Shown here one piece after another: positions 1 through 8,955 of a stretch of DNA of 64,000 nt. The position numbers and the translations under genes are program-made. Numbering within the stretch: the stretch's first letter is position 1; every line of letters begins with the position of its first letter. Source of the stretch: Paenibacillus larvae subsp. larvae (GTDB lineage: Bacteria > Bacillota > Bacilli > Paenibacillales > NBRC-103111); contig NZ_CP019687.1 in NCBI RefSeq assembly GCF_002003265.1, positions 1,302,001 through 1,366,000 on the forward strand, read 5' to 3'. The notes under the pieces are model-generated. The model made no database searches. It had not been told where the DNA came from and saw only the letters and a program-made list of their open reading frames with translations.

Positions 1-22
1 TTGGCTTCATCATTTTGTTCAA
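1..22 (-). CDS. Start of an unidentified gene (cut by window edge)
   Basis: Only the first seven codons are inside the window. On the minus strand an AAGGGGG ribosome binding site lies about nine bases upstream of a TTG codon (positions 22-20), followed by an open frame beginning MNKMMKP. The AT-rich DNA and good binding site suggest a true start, but nothing can be said about the product. It may equally be a chance start. Confidence 0.3.
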
Positions 23-104
23 AGTTATTGTTCCCCCTTGCTGAACATCCTCATTCTCTGTCTTTATATGAGGCCACTTGAACGATTTTACCCAATAAAC
101 CTAC

Positions 105-402
105 CCTAGGTCAATTGTATCCTTTCAATGCGGTGTTCCCAGGCTTTTAAACCCGGCGGGAGAGGCTCACCGTACCGTTCTTCGATGACTAGCCGCAGCT
201 TTTTGATCCATTGTGTAAAATCTTGATACTTCGAGAAATGGGATGCGTATAATCATCCAAAAGAAGAAAATATGGACCCGCATATTTATCTGTCAGAAAC
301 TGCAAAGATATGTCCATCGGGGTATATTTTTTTCGTTTCAGTTATGTCAGCTATGCCGGGCCTGTCTCCCAAGTCTTCATGCCAAACTCAAATTGGGGTA
401 TA
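105..402 (-). pseudogene. Remnant of a small unknown protein, two stops and one frameshift
   Basis: Read on the minus strand from an ATG near 402, the frame gives MKTWETGPA, then stop, LT, stop, then a clean stretch containing PMDISLQFL and LLLDDYTHP. Near 240 a one-base shift, a CCC that would need to be CC, moves to a second frame running FSKYQDFTQWIKKL through EERYGEPLPPGL to a stop at about 105-107. Joined, the pieces read as one protein of about 95 residues with natural composition. I do not recognise the family. The two in-frame stops and the shift mean it is not made as a full protein in this sequence. Confidence 0.4.
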
Positions 403-567
403 ATGAAATGAAGTGGGTAGCTGAATCCTTCACATAAAACTGCCGATGGACATTGCATGATAAATCCGGTTCGGATTTATCCATACCTTCTTGCACCGGT
501 TCCGGAAAGAAGCCGTTCTGTGAAATGGATTCAATCTGCTTATTTTACATAAAGGAGCAAAGCCGTA

Positions 568-1683
568 ATGAGAGATCCGAGACTGGAAATATTCGCAAAG
601 AACATTATCCGTTACTCTACCGAGCTTCAGCCAGGTGAAAATATTTTGATCGAGTTGATTGGTCTAAAAGATAATGAGCTTGCGAAGTGTTTTATTGAAG
701 AAGTACAGGCTGTTGGTGCCTTTCCGTTCCTGGAATTCCGCGATGCGGCCGTTACCCGTAAATTAATCATGAACGGAACAGAAGAACAATTCAAGCGCAT
801 GGCCGAGATTGAACTGGAACGCATGCGAAAAATGGACGCTTATGTCGGGGTAAGAAGCGGTGAGAATGTAACGGAAACTTCAGACGTTCCCGAAGAAAAG
901 ATGAAAATGTTTATGTCCTTATACCAGCGTCCCGTAACGAATGAACGTGTGAATAATACAAAATGGTGCATCATGCGCTACCCTAACGGATCAATGGCCC
1001 AATTGGCCAACACCAGTACAGATGCGTTCGAAGATTTTTATTTCAATGTGTGTAATTTGGATTATAGCAAAATGGAAAAAGCAATGGACCCTCTCGTCGA
1101 ACTGATGGAGCGGACAAATAAAGTGCGTATTATATCTCCTGGTACCGATCTGACGTTCTCTATTAAAGGAATCCCGGCTATCAAATGCTGCGGGAAAAGA
1201 AACATTCCGGATGGAGAAGTATATACGGCTCCGGTAATCGATTCTGTTAACGGAGTAATCAGCTACAATACTCCAACGGTTTATTCAGGTTCTTCCTTTG
1301 AAAATGTAGTCCTTCGCTTTGAAAATGGAAAAATTGTTGAAGCTACAAGCAGCAATACTCCGCGGCTCAACGAAATCCTGGATACGGACGAAGGTGCCCG
1401 TTTCATTGGGGAATTTGCTATCGGAGTTAACCCGCATATCCATCATCCGATGAAGGACATCCTGTTCGATGAAAAAATTGACGGCTCCCTTCATTTCACC
1501 CCGGGGCAGGCTTATAAAATCGCGGATAATTCCAACCGTTCTTCGGTTCATTGGGATATGGTATTAATCCAGCGCCCTGACTATGGCGGCGGTGAAATTT
1601 ATTTTGATGATGTGCTGATCCGGAAAGACGGGCGTTTTGTCATCAAAGAACTGGAGGGACTTAATCCTGAAAATCTAGTATAA
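568..1683 (+). CDS. ampS: M29-family metallo-aminopeptidase (AmpS-like)
   Basis: A 371-residue cytoplasmic aminopeptidase that removes N-terminal amino acids from peptides using a two-metal site. The length fits the M29 (thermophilic aminopeptidase) family. The C-terminal half holds the expected metal ligands in order: Glu in DGEVYTAPV (about residue 217), Glu in GEFAIGVNPH (about 275), His in SLHFTPG and the His/Asp pair in SSVHWDM (near 330). The start is set by AAAGGAG at 551-557, ten bases before ATG. It is a single-gene unit closed by a hairpin terminator immediately downstream. No signal peptide is visible. The family assignment is strong; substrate preference cannot be read from sequence. 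Confidence 0.88.
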   Translation: MRDPRLEIFAKNIIRYSTELQPGENILIELIGLKDNELAKCFIEEVQAVGAFPFLEFRDAAVTRKLIMNGTEEQFKRMAEIELERMRKMDAYVGVRSGENVTETSDVPEEKMKMFMSLYQRPVTNERVNNTKWCIMRYPNGSMAQLANTSTDAFEDFYFNVCNLDYSKMEKAMDPLVELMERTNKVRIISPGTDLTFSIKGIPAIKCCGKRNIPDGEVYTAPVIDSVNGVISYNTPTVYSGSSFENVVLRFENGKIVEATSSNTPRLNEILDTDEGARFIGEFAIGVNPHIHHPMKDILFDEKIDGSLHFTPGQAYKIADNSNRSSVHWDMVLIQRPDYGGGEIYFDDVLIRKDGRFVIKELEGLNPENLV

Positions 1684-1689
1684 GCTGTT

Positions 1690-1724
1690 AAAGACACATG
1701 TCCTTTGAGGGCATGTGTCTTTTT
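1690..1724 (+). terminator. Rho-independent terminator after ampS
   Basis: Arms AAAGACACATG (1690-1700) and CATGTGTCTTT (1712-1722) pair perfectly around a short loop and run into a T stretch. It ends ampS on the plus strand, and the AAA on the other side may let it also stop transcripts of the converging gene. Confidence 0.8.
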
Positions 1725-1729
1725 GACGA

Positions 1730-2806
1730 TTAGTCTACGGAATAATTATCTATACGATTCTTTACCCGATTCAATACTTCTTCAATTTTATCGGGTTTCA
1801 ATAGCTCCACCGGAGAGAGATGATGGTCAAACTGAAGATCGTTCCCTTCCAGCAGTACTACATACCGGTCTCCTAATTTGGCAAAGTGAATGTTCTTCCC
1901 GAAGTCTTCCAGTTTTCCCTTCACGTTCAATTGATCCAGTTTGAACTGCAAATGAAGGTCCGGCTTTTGCTGGATAAGCTGCTGTGAAGCTTCCATCACC
2001 TGTTCTTCCGACCATTTCTCCTGAAGCTCCCTCTTCTCACTGGCCGCCCAAAGCTCAAATTCGTGCTCTTCCTGCTGCCTTTGGGATTCATCCCCTTGCC
2101 AATACTCCTCAAAGTGATGCTGTACAATGGTCATCATCTGGTCCTGCATAATTTCCGGCATTGTCCGTTCATACTCAACAAATTTTAGGAAGTCCTCAAA
2201 ATAACGGGCATGGGAAGACTGATGAATTTTCACTTCCCAATCTTCAAGAAATCCCTCTTCTGTCAGATAAGGATATTGGATCGACTTCATATTTTTGGCG
2301 TTAATCGCCATTTCAACTTCATGCAGCAAACTTGCCTCATCCGTTATTCTGGCTATTTTCGGCTCAAAGTCGCATTTGAGTATAAATACAAATGGAATAT
2401 CCGTAACTTTAGGAAGAGTGGCATTTACTATAATGAGGGCTCCTCCTCTTACGGCACTTGTATTCATATAAGCCTGGGCCAAGGCTTCACTATTATCAAG
2501 AAACTGTTCCAATGTTACGGCCTGTTGAAGCCGATAGAACAAATTATAGTTTGGGTTAGTATCCAATTCATAACCGGGCTCAACAATAAAATGACCGATT
2601 TTTGTCGGCACTTGTTCGGAACGGGGGTTCCGTTCCACCTTCCTTTTCACTATGCGGGCAAATTCCCCGTCCAGAAACATTTGCAGACTGCTCCCGGGAT
2701 AAGTATTACTGTCCAGTGTCTGATAATGTTTACAGCCTTTCCCCTGGGCTTCTTCTTTGTTCAATTGTATGACAAAAAAGGAAATAAATCGCACTTTAAT
2801 TTCCAT
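1730..2806 (-). CDS. Conserved hypothetical protein, DUF3900-like
   Basis: A 358-residue soluble protein with no signal peptide or membrane segment. The central part (for example VKRKVERNPRSE, PTKIGHFIVEPG, NAKNMKSIQYPYL) and the acidic helical region after residue 240, including AASEKRELQEKW, resemble Bacillus DUF3900 proteins as I remember them; this is recognition from memory, not a search. The function is unknown. GGGAGGA lies 15 bases ahead of the ATG, a rather long spacing, but an upstream in-frame TAA leaves no earlier start. It converges on ampS. A nuclease or nucleoid role should not be assumed. Confidence 0.6.
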   Translation of the reverse strand: MEIKVRFISFFVIQLNKEEAQGKGCKHYQTLDSNTYPGSSLQMFLDGEFARIVKRKVERNPRSEQVPTKIGHFIVEPGYELDTNPNYNLFYRLQQAVTLEQFLDNSEALAQAYMNTSAVRGGALIIVNATLPKVTDIPFVFILKCDFEPKIARITDEASLLHEVEMAINAKNMKSIQYPYLTEEGFLEDWEVKIHQSSHARYFEDFLKFVEYERTMPEIMQDQMMTIVQHHFEEYWQGDESQRQQEEHEFELWAASEKRELQEKWSEEQVMEASQQLIQQKPDLHLQFKLDQLNVKGKLEDFGKNIHFAKLGDRYVVLLEGNDLQFDHHLSPVELLKPDKIEEVLNRVKNRIDNYSVD

Positions 2807-2995
2807 AATTTTTGTTAAAATCCTCCCGTTTTTACTTAATTCATGGTAATTTTCCCCTTATTCAAAATAACGACAAAAATAAACCTCTTTTTTATTAAAA
2901 ATATTTCTATCCGGCGTAACAAACGTGGATGCCTAAGTGTCTATTATAATACAGCAAACAATAATGAATAAATATAAATATTGAGGTGCACAATA

Positions 2996-3226
2996 ATGAT
3001 TCATGGAACGAAGTTGTTAGATACAGACATAGAATTATTCGCAGCAGCGTTAGTTCAAACCGATGTCTATGTTTGGTCGATGGATGAGCATGACGTCTAT
3101 GTGAAAGTGGATTCAGGTAAAATTACCAAATATACCCCGACCCATGTCCATATCCGTTGTTCGTGTCCCGATTCGTCAGACCGAGTGTACCCGAGGGACC
3201 TGAATGAGTTTAGTGTCAAATTCTGA
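2996..3226 (+). CDS. Small hypothetical protein (76 aa)
   Basis: The start is ATG 2996 because TGAGGTG (2982-2988) is correctly spaced ahead of it; a longer reading from TTG 2981 would begin inside that binding site. The protein is 76 residues, starting MIHGTKLLDTDIE, with a C-terminal HVHIRCSCPDSSDR segment carrying two cysteines spaced C-x-C. There is no signal peptide or membrane helix. A TATTATAAT element at 2942-2950 is a likely -10 region, and a terminator follows. I do not recognise the family; the conserved-looking gene signals support that it is real. Confidence 0.6.
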   Translation: MIHGTKLLDTDIELFAAALVQTDVYVWSMDEHDVYVKVDSGKITKYTPTHVHIRCSCPDSSDRVYPRDLNEFSVKF

Positions 3227-3250
3227 TAACAACTGAGTATCTCGACATAA

Positions 3251-3284
3251 AAAAGCCGGGAAGTCTGAAACTTCCTGGCTTTTT
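3251..3284. terminator. Bidirectional terminator between the small ORF and glkA
   Basis: AAAAGCCGGGAAG and CTTCCTGGCTTTTT form a 13-bp stem with one G-T pair, A-rich on the left and T-rich on the right, so it can end both converging genes. Confidence 0.75.
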
Positions 3285-3320
3285 ATAAGATTAGATTTAT
3301 TTCTTATAAGATATGAACGG

Positions 3321-4289
3321 TTATATTGGCTGCACTTGTGATTTGGCAAAGGCTGCACTTCCAATAACGCCTCCGTCATCGATCAGCTCTCCTTGATGAA
3401 TATGAAGCCGTTCCCAGTATCCCGGGTATACTTTAAGCTTCAGCTCCTCTCTCATTGGCTTGAACAGTCGCTCCCCAGCCAATGCAGCGCCTCCTCCAAT
3501 AATTAAAGCATCTGGACTGTAAAGTGTAACTGCATAAGCAAGACCTCTTCCCAGCAAGGTTCCGGTATGCTGCATTACTTGTACTGCAACCGCATCCCCT
3601 GCGTCATAAGCTTTGGAAACATCAGCTGAGGTAAGAGCATCAAGCTTCTCATCCTTTAGCCACTCCTGCAAAACACTCGTTGCTCCAGTACGGACAACCT
3701 CCTGCACCTGCTTGACAATACCTGTAGCGGAAGCAACCGTTTCCAGGCAGCCTGACATTCCGCATCCGCACTTCCTGTGTTCGCCTTCCATATGGATATG
3801 TCCCAGTTCACCCGCCATGTAACCGCCACCATAATATAAATGTCTTGTATTGACCATGGCAGCAGCCAACCCGGTCCCCAGTGTAATGCCCAGGAGATGC
3901 TTATACCCTCTGGCTGCCCCTGCCGCTGCCTCGCCAAACACATACATCCTCACGTCATTGTCAATAAATACAGGCACTTGAAGCTTTGCCGATAAAAGAT
4001 GGGCTACAGGCAGATCTCTCCATCCCAGGTTACCGGCAAACATGCACACTCCATCTTCAGGATTAATAAATCCGGGACAACCGATCCCAACCCCCTGCAG
4101 TTCATTAAGAGGGATACCTGTTTCTTCCAGCAGTTGTTTGACCATAGCTGCCATTCGTTCAAGAACAAACCCGCTCCCCTTTGCCGCTTCTGTCGGCTGC
4201 TTCAGTTTGCCCAGCAGGTTCAAGTCCTCATCTACAAGTCCGCAAACAATGTTCGTTCCGCCTAAATCGATGCCTGCCCAATACTTCAT
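3321..4289 (-). CDS. glkA: ROK-family glucokinase
   Basis: A 322-residue sugar kinase that phosphorylates glucose with ATP at the head of glycolysis. It shows the N-terminal phosphate motif DLGGTN (residues 8-13), the catalytic Asp in FIDNDV (about 110), the GTGLG phosphate loop (about 138), the sugar-binding GELGH (about 162), and the ROK zinc motif CGCGMSGCLE (about 175-184). The length matches Bacillus GlcK. GAGAGGAAG precedes the ATG. The ROK family also contains other hexokinases, so glucose is the most likely but not the only possible substrate. The neighbours are unrelated, so it is probably a single gene. Confidence 0.87.
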   Translation of the reverse strand: MKYWAGIDLGGTNIVCGLVDEDLNLLGKLKQPTEAAKGSGFVLERMAAMVKQLLEETGIPLNELQGVGIGCPGFINPEDGVCMFAGNLGWRDLPVAHLLSAKLQVPVFIDNDVRMYVFGEAAAGAARGYKHLLGITLGTGLAAAMVNTRHLYYGGGYMAGELGHIHMEGEHRKCGCGMSGCLETVASATGIVKQVQEVVRTGATSVLQEWLKDEKLDALTSADVSKAYDAGDAVAVQVMQHTGTLLGRGLAYAVTLYSPDALIIGGGAALAGERLFKPMREELKLKVYPGYWERLHIHQGELIDDGGVIGSAAFAKSQVQPI

Positions 4290-4331
4290 TTGGTATCTTC
4301 CTCTCTTATGTTTTAAGTTACGGTTACCTGC

Positions 4332-4740
4332 TCACATTGATGTTGGCAAAACCGGAAGACATAATTCTACCCTAGTACCTTTGCCGACCTGGCTTTCTAT
4401 TTTCATTGAACCTTGATGGGCCTCCATGATTTGATGGCACATCATAAGGCCAAGACCCGTGCCTTTCTCTTTGGTTGTGAAAAAAGGCTCTCCCAGTTTG
4501 GGGATTTTTTCGGGCGGGATTCCCACGCCATGATCCGTGCAGCTAATAACAACATCCTGTTCCCGCAATGTCACTTCTACTTCAATAGTGCCATCAGCAT
4601 GAAAGCCGCCGCTTATCATCTTGTTTTGTTTATCCGCCTTTTTTGCACTTATTGACATAACCGCCGCATACACCCCGCCTTTGCATCCATGCATCGAAAT
4701 GGTTGCAATTTGATTCTATACATTCGACAAACTGGGAATG
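4332..4740 (-). pseudogene. Histidine kinase C-terminal remnant
   Basis: The last 90 or so codons encode the ATP-binding core of a sensor histidine kinase: G1 box DHGVGIPPEKI, F box EPFFTTKEKG and G2 box GTGLGLM, ending about 30 residues later. The dimerisation/H-box region and any sensor are absent. Upstream, a second frame (about 4690-4740) has FVECIE and MQRRG where a kinase N box would sit, consistent with a frameshift in the N box. No ribosome binding site fits an internal start. This is a truncated, non-functional leftover; which kinase it came from cannot be told. Confidence 0.7.
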
Positions 4741-4819
4741 AATCCTGCTGAAAAAGGGTTATTTCCCTGTCTGGCGAAAGAATAAGGATCACACTCTGAT
4801 GATCAGGAGGAATTTTCAT

Positions 4820-5761
4820 ATGCCTAATGTTTGGGCACATTTGATATTCGGGCAGGAGCTTCTGCAGCATCTGAGGCATAAAGAACTGCTGGATGACCGT
4901 ACGAGGAATGTATTTAACCTGGGATGCCAGGGACCGGACTTTTTGTTTTACCATCATTTCTGGCCTTGGCAGAAAGACAAACTGTCCAAAACCGGCAACC
5001 TGCTGCATACCAAACATTGCGGCCCTTTTTTGTGGGATATGCTGGCCCGCGTTAAAGGACTCCCGCTTTCAGACCCCCTGCTTCTTTATGCCATTGGTTT
5101 TTTAACCCACCATATTCTGGACCGGAACCTGCACCCGTATGTATTCTATAAAAGCGGCTTCGGCAAATGGAAACATCAAAACTTCGAAGTGATTATGGAT
5201 ACCTGTATCGTCCGGAAAAAGCGGGGATTGGAAACGTATAAAAATCCTGTCTGGAAACAAATCTATGTAGGTCCTGCCCTGCCTTCCGGTATAGCGGAGT
5301 CTTTGTACCAGTTGACCGGGCTTTATTATCCCGGAACACAAGAGGGAATCAAACCCTGCCATTGGGAGGAAGCTTACTGCCAAATGATTAAGGCCCTCAA
5401 GTTGTTCCACGACCCGACCGGCATCAAAACCTGGCTCACATTCAAACAAATAGAGCCTTTTGTTTACAAACGGAAGCTGGAACCCTTGGATTATTTGAAC
5501 GAACAACATGAGGAATGGAACTGTCCGACTGATCCGAACGAACGCTATACAGAAAGCGTATGGGATCTTTGGGATAAAGCAACCAGAGATGGCACGAGGA
5601 CAGTTTCAGCAGCTTTCCGCTGGCTGCAAACCCATGCATCCTCGCCCGGCTATGAAGAAGCGGAATCCGTATTCAAAAAAGAGCTTGGTAACTTGTCGTA
5701 TGAAACCGGCAAACCTTGCGACCTGAACCTTAAAATCAAATATGTCCAGCCTATGATTTAA
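4820..5761 (+). CDS. Zinc-dependent phospholipase C family protein
   Basis: A 313-residue protein of the zinc-dependent phospholipase C / S1-P1-like fold. Metal-ligand-type residues are spread as in that family: the N-terminal MPNVWAHLIFG (the amino end and His7 are typical first ligands), GCQGPDFLFYHH (about 35-46), FLTHHILDRNLHP (about 93-105) and the Glu/Asp-containing NFEVIMD. Unlike secreted toxins it has no signal peptide, as is usual for the Bacillus/Paenibacillus cytoplasmic members of unknown substrate. Start ATG 4820 is chosen because CAGGAGG ends nine bases before it. It is a single gene between unrelated neighbours. Confidence 0.75.
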   Translation: MPNVWAHLIFGQELLQHLRHKELLDDRTRNVFNLGCQGPDFLFYHHFWPWQKDKLSKTGNLLHTKHCGPFLWDMLARVKGLPLSDPLLLYAIGFLTHHILDRNLHPYVFYKSGFGKWKHQNFEVIMDTCIVRKKRGLETYKNPVWKQIYVGPALPSGIAESLYQLTGLYYPGTQEGIKPCHWEEAYCQMIKALKLFHDPTGIKTWLTFKQIEPFVYKRKLEPLDYLNEQHEEWNCPTDPNERYTESVWDLWDKATRDGTRTVSAAFRWLQTHASSPGYEEAESVFKKELGNLSYETGKPCDLNLKIKYVQPMI

Positions 5762-5817
5762 GCTTGCTGAGCAAAAGACTTTTTTACCTTTCTTATATGA
5801 TTTGAACTTCTTAGCCT

Positions 5818-5866
5818 GCACACTCAGTGTATATTTTCCGTCCAGGAATATACATCCTGAGTGTGC
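5818..5866. repeat. Long imperfect palindrome
   Basis: GCACACTCAG-TGTATATT (5818-5835) pairs with AATATACA-TCC-TGAGTGTGC (5847-5866) around an 11-base loop. There is no T run on either side, so it is a poor classical terminator even though it lies between two converging genes. It could be an mRNA-end stabiliser or a protein-binding inverted repeat. Confidence 0.5.
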
Positions 5867-5891
5867 AAACAAATTCTCCCAAATAAAATAG

Positions 5892-6573
5892 CTATCGGTT
5901 CTCTATCTGCCAATCCAGTTCTGAAAGTCCGTTCTGACGAAGAATTTCATTGGCTTTAGAGAAATGTCTGCACCCCAAAAACCCTCTGTGAGCGGATAAT
6001 TGGCTGGGATGAGGTGCTCTCAGCATATAATGATGCTTGTTATGAATCAAGGCAGCTTTGGACTGGGCATGACTTCCCCATAGCAAAAATACCACCGGAG
6101 TTTCTTTCTCATTAAGTGTGGTAATCACTTTATCTGTAAAGTTCTCCCAACCTTTTCCCTTATGGGAATTCGCCTGTCCCTCCCTCACGGTAAGAACGGT
6201 GTTGAGCATCAGTACTCCCTGGTTGGCCCACTTTAATAGATAGCCGTTATTCGGGAATAAAGCAGCCAAGGTCGTCATGCAGTTCTTTATATATATTTTG
6301 AAGTGAAGGCGGTGTTCTTACGCCCGGTTTAACAGAAAAACTGAGCCCGTGCGCCTGATCCGGTCCATGATATGGATCTTGCCCCAAAATCACGACTTTC
6401 ACCTTATGGAATGGAGTATGGTGCAGCGCATTAAAAATATCATATGGACCCGGATAAATTGTATGTGAGGTATATTCTTGTTTTAGAAATTCCCGCAATT
6501 TCAAATAATAGGGCTTAGTGAATTCTTCCCCGAGTTTGTCTTGCCAGTCATTGTTTAAAATCTGCTTTGCCAT
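5892..6573 (-). pseudogene. ung: Uracil-DNA glycosylase, broken by one frameshift
   Basis: Family 1 uracil-DNA glycosylase, which removes uracil from DNA. The first frame (start ATG 6573 after AGGGGGAG) carries the catalytic GQDPYHG; the second carries [18 protein letters not shown] and the [10 protein letters not shown] loop. They are joined by a surplus base in the GGG at 6253-6255 (CCC on the coding strand): removing one gives ...[12 protein letters not shown]..., the normal family sequence, and a full length of about 226 residues. The usual HPSPLSAH has Q in place of the second P. The start overlaps the 3' end of topB by 26 bases, so the two are probably co-transcribed. Either a true null or a sequencing error. 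Confidence 0.82.
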
Positions 6574-8815
6574 TTGTCTTACTCCCCCTACTCTCTTTCG
6601 TCCAGGTCTCTATGCCAAGCTTGCCCGTTTCACGGTCCAGCAGCACCAGTTTCCCCTCTACTTCTTTACCTCCTGGTGTACTGAGCTTCATTTTGCGTGT
6701 CCTGCCTTTTTGGGTGAGCATCTTGACCTGTGTGTCAGTCAGTGACCGCCCGAAACTGTTTTTCCAGATAACGAATCCGCATCCATCTTTGTAATGAGAA
6801 CATCCGTACCCTTTCTTGCCCATAAAAATAGTTCCCCCACAGCCTTCCCGCGGACAGGTTCCAATTGAACCCGGTTGGGGATTACTTGCTTGCGGGTCTA
6901 TTTTAGCCGGTACAGAACGTACCGTTACGTTTGATTTGCCCGCCTTTTTCCTTCCGGTACTTTTACCGGTATCTTCCTTTATGCCAAATGAAACCCTATC
7001 TGCTTTCGGCTGCATCTTCACCTGTTGTACAATCATGGCAGCAAATTTCTCTACATTTTTCATAAAGGTATTATCCGAAGCCTGACCCCTTGCTATCTCA
7101 TTAAGCCGCTTTTCCCACTGTCCGGTCATTTCCGGTGAAGTAAGCAATTGTACCCCGGCACCGCGTATGAGTTCTATAGCAGTCCTGCCTTTTTGGGTAA
7201 TTTCAATCTTTTTCCCCTTCATGGACAAATAACCCACCTTTTTTAACCTTTCAATGGTAGCAGCTCGGGTCGCCGGAGTACCAAGCCCCGACTCTTTCAT
7301 CACATCCCTGAGCTCTTCATCTTCAATCTGCTTGCCCGCACTTTCCATTGCTTTAAGCAGGGTTCCCTCGGTATATGCTTTGGGAGGCTGGGTCTGTTTT
7401 TCCTTTGCCTCAGCTTGTTTGCAAAAAACCCCGCGGGAAGAATCCAGAGAAAAGGACTCACTAGTTTCCTCCTCTTCCTCCTGTTCCTCGTTTGCCCTCT
7501 TCTTTTGCTTCTGATGGTCTGCATAGAGTTCTTTCCAGCCCAAAGACAGAAGCTGTTTGATGGTTGTCTTGAACGTTTCCTGCTCCACCTCCGTAAGCAC
7601 CGTATGCACCTTATACTCGGCCGGAGGATAGAAATGGGACAAGAACCGGCGTACAATCAAGTCATAGAGCTTCTGTTCGTCCGCACTCAGGTTTCCTGCC
7701 TTCCTGGATGTCGGCAAAATCGCATGATGATCCTCCACCCTGGATGGATTACAAATATGTTTGTTACGGGTATGTACCCGGTTTCGGTCTGCTCCTTGAA
7801 CAAAGGGCCTGTAAGGAGTGTGCTCCAGGGAAGATAACGCTTTGTGCATCTCCGGGATATTAGCCTCCGTCACATAGTTGGAATTTGTCCTCGGGTAAGT
7901 AATGACTTTATGCTTTTCATATAAAGCCTGTGCAAGATCAAGAGTCTTTTTTGCCGGAAAGCTGTATTTGGAGTTCGCTTCCCGCTGCAAAAGCGTCAGA
8001 TCAAAAAGTTTGAACGCATATTCCTTCGTTTCCTTAACTTCATATTTCCGGATTGAACCGGATTTCTCCCGTACTTTGGCCGCAATTCTCTCTGCCTGCT
8101 CCTTGCTGGTAATCCGTTCTCCTTGCCAAACTCCCTGATAAATGGTTTGATCCTGCTGAAATGCCGCTTTAACTTCATAAAAAGTAAGAGATGAAAAAGC
8201 CTCAATTTCTTTTTGCCGATCGTACACGAGAGCAAGAACAGGTGTCTGTACCCTCCCCACTGAAAGAAGAACATTGTGTCTCGTTGTAAAAGCACGTGAC
8301 CCGTTCATTCCAATCAGCCAGTCTGCTTCACTTCGGGCCCTGGCTGCCTTGGTCAAATTCTCGTATTCTCCCCCGTCTCTTAATTGCTCAAACCCTTGTT
8401 TGATCGTTTCACTGGTTAGATCGGATATCCAGAGCCTTTTAACCGGCTGGCGGAGCTTTAAATGCCGTTGGATTAAAGAGAAAATATGCTGCCCTTCCCG
8501 CCCCGCGTCGCAGGCGTTAATCAAAAGGTTGCAGCGTTTTGAAAGTTCTGCAATCACTTTCAACTGGTCCTTTGTTTTCCTGTTCGGAACAAGACGGAAT
8601 ATTTCGGGAATGATGGGTAAATCATACAGATTCCATTTTTTATATTTAGGGTCGTACAGATCCGGTTCCGCAAGTTCAATCAAATGTCCAATTGCCCATG
8701 TGATAATATAGGTTTGGCCTTCCAAGTAAGTTCGTTTATTTTGCGCCCCTGGCTCAATAACGGAAGCAATATTCCGCCCCATGTCCGGTTTTTCGGCAAT
8801 CACTAGCGTTTTCAT
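6548..8815 (-). CDS. topB: DNA topoisomerase III
   Basis: A 755-residue type IA topoisomerase that relaxes and decatenates DNA. It begins with the Toprim domain ([12 protein letters not shown], residues 2-13; acidic triad region [10 protein letters not shown] at about 100). The catalytic tyrosine is in [12 protein letters not shown] (about 310). The C-terminal region has a topoisomerase zinc-ribbon-like segment, [10 protein letters not shown]...[11 protein letters not shown], around 680-710, then a short basic tail. The insert at about 455-490 is rich in E and K. The length is slightly above Bacillus TopB (727). AGAGGGT precedes the ATG; it lies upstream of ung and overlaps it. Confidence 0.92.
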   Translation of the reverse strand: MKTLVIAEKPDMGRNIASVIEPGAQNKRTYLEGQTYIITWAIGHLIELAEPDLYDPKYKKWNLYDLPIIPEIFRLVPNRKTKDQLKVIAELSKRCNLLINACDAGREGQHIFSLIQRHLKLRQPVKRLWISDLTSETIKQGFEQLRDGGEYENLTKAARARSEADWLIGMNGSRAFTTRHNVLLSVGRVQTPVLALVYDRQKEIEAFSSLTFYEVKAAFQQDQTIYQGVWQGERITSKEQAERIAAKVREKSGSIRKYEVKETKEYAFKLFDLTLLQREANSKYSFPAKKTLDLAQALYEKHKVITYPRTNSNYVTEANIPEMHKALSSLEHTPYRPFVQGADRNRVHTRNKHICNPSRVEDHHAILPTSRKAGNLSADEQKLYDLIVRRFLSHFYPPAEYKVHTVLTEVEQETFKTTIKQLLSLGWKELYADHQKQKKRANEEQEEEEETSESFSLDSSRGVFCKQAEAKEKQTQPPKAYTEGTLLKAMESAGKQIEDEELRDVMKESGLGTPATRAATIERLKKVGYLSMKGKKIEITQKGRTAIELIRGAGVQLLTSPEMTGQWEKRLNEIARGQASDNTFMKNVEKFAAMIVQQVKMQPKADRVSFGIKEDTGKSTGRKKAGKSNVTVRSVPAKIDPQASNPQPGSIGTCPREGCGGTIFMGKKGYGCSHYKDGCGFVIWKNSFGRSLTDTQVKMLTQKGRTRKMKLSTPGGKEVEGKLVLLDRETGKLGIETWTKESRGSKTNGKADFKQ

Positions 8816-8915
8816 AGGTCAAGTACCCTCTTTTCACAAAACACAAAACTATCATTCTATTCTACTAAATTCCATTATGCCGAAAAAGAGAGTTTTATAC
8901 AAACGCATGGCGAAA

Positions 8916-8941
8916 ACCCGCTTCCCTGGAAGAAAGCGGGT
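8916..8941 (-). terminator. Terminator of the siderophore operon
   Basis: ACCCGCTT (8916-8923) and AAGCGGGT (8934-8941) form an 8-bp stem. Read on the minus strand it is followed by TTTTC. It lies 15 bases past the stop of the last gene of the dhb operon. Confidence 0.6.
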
Positions 8942-8955
8942 ATCTCATTTCATTT

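Noticed and set aside
2210-2818. 202-codon plus-strand open frame
   Set aside because: Antisense to the DUF3900-like gene; the reading is low in complexity and has no start signal.
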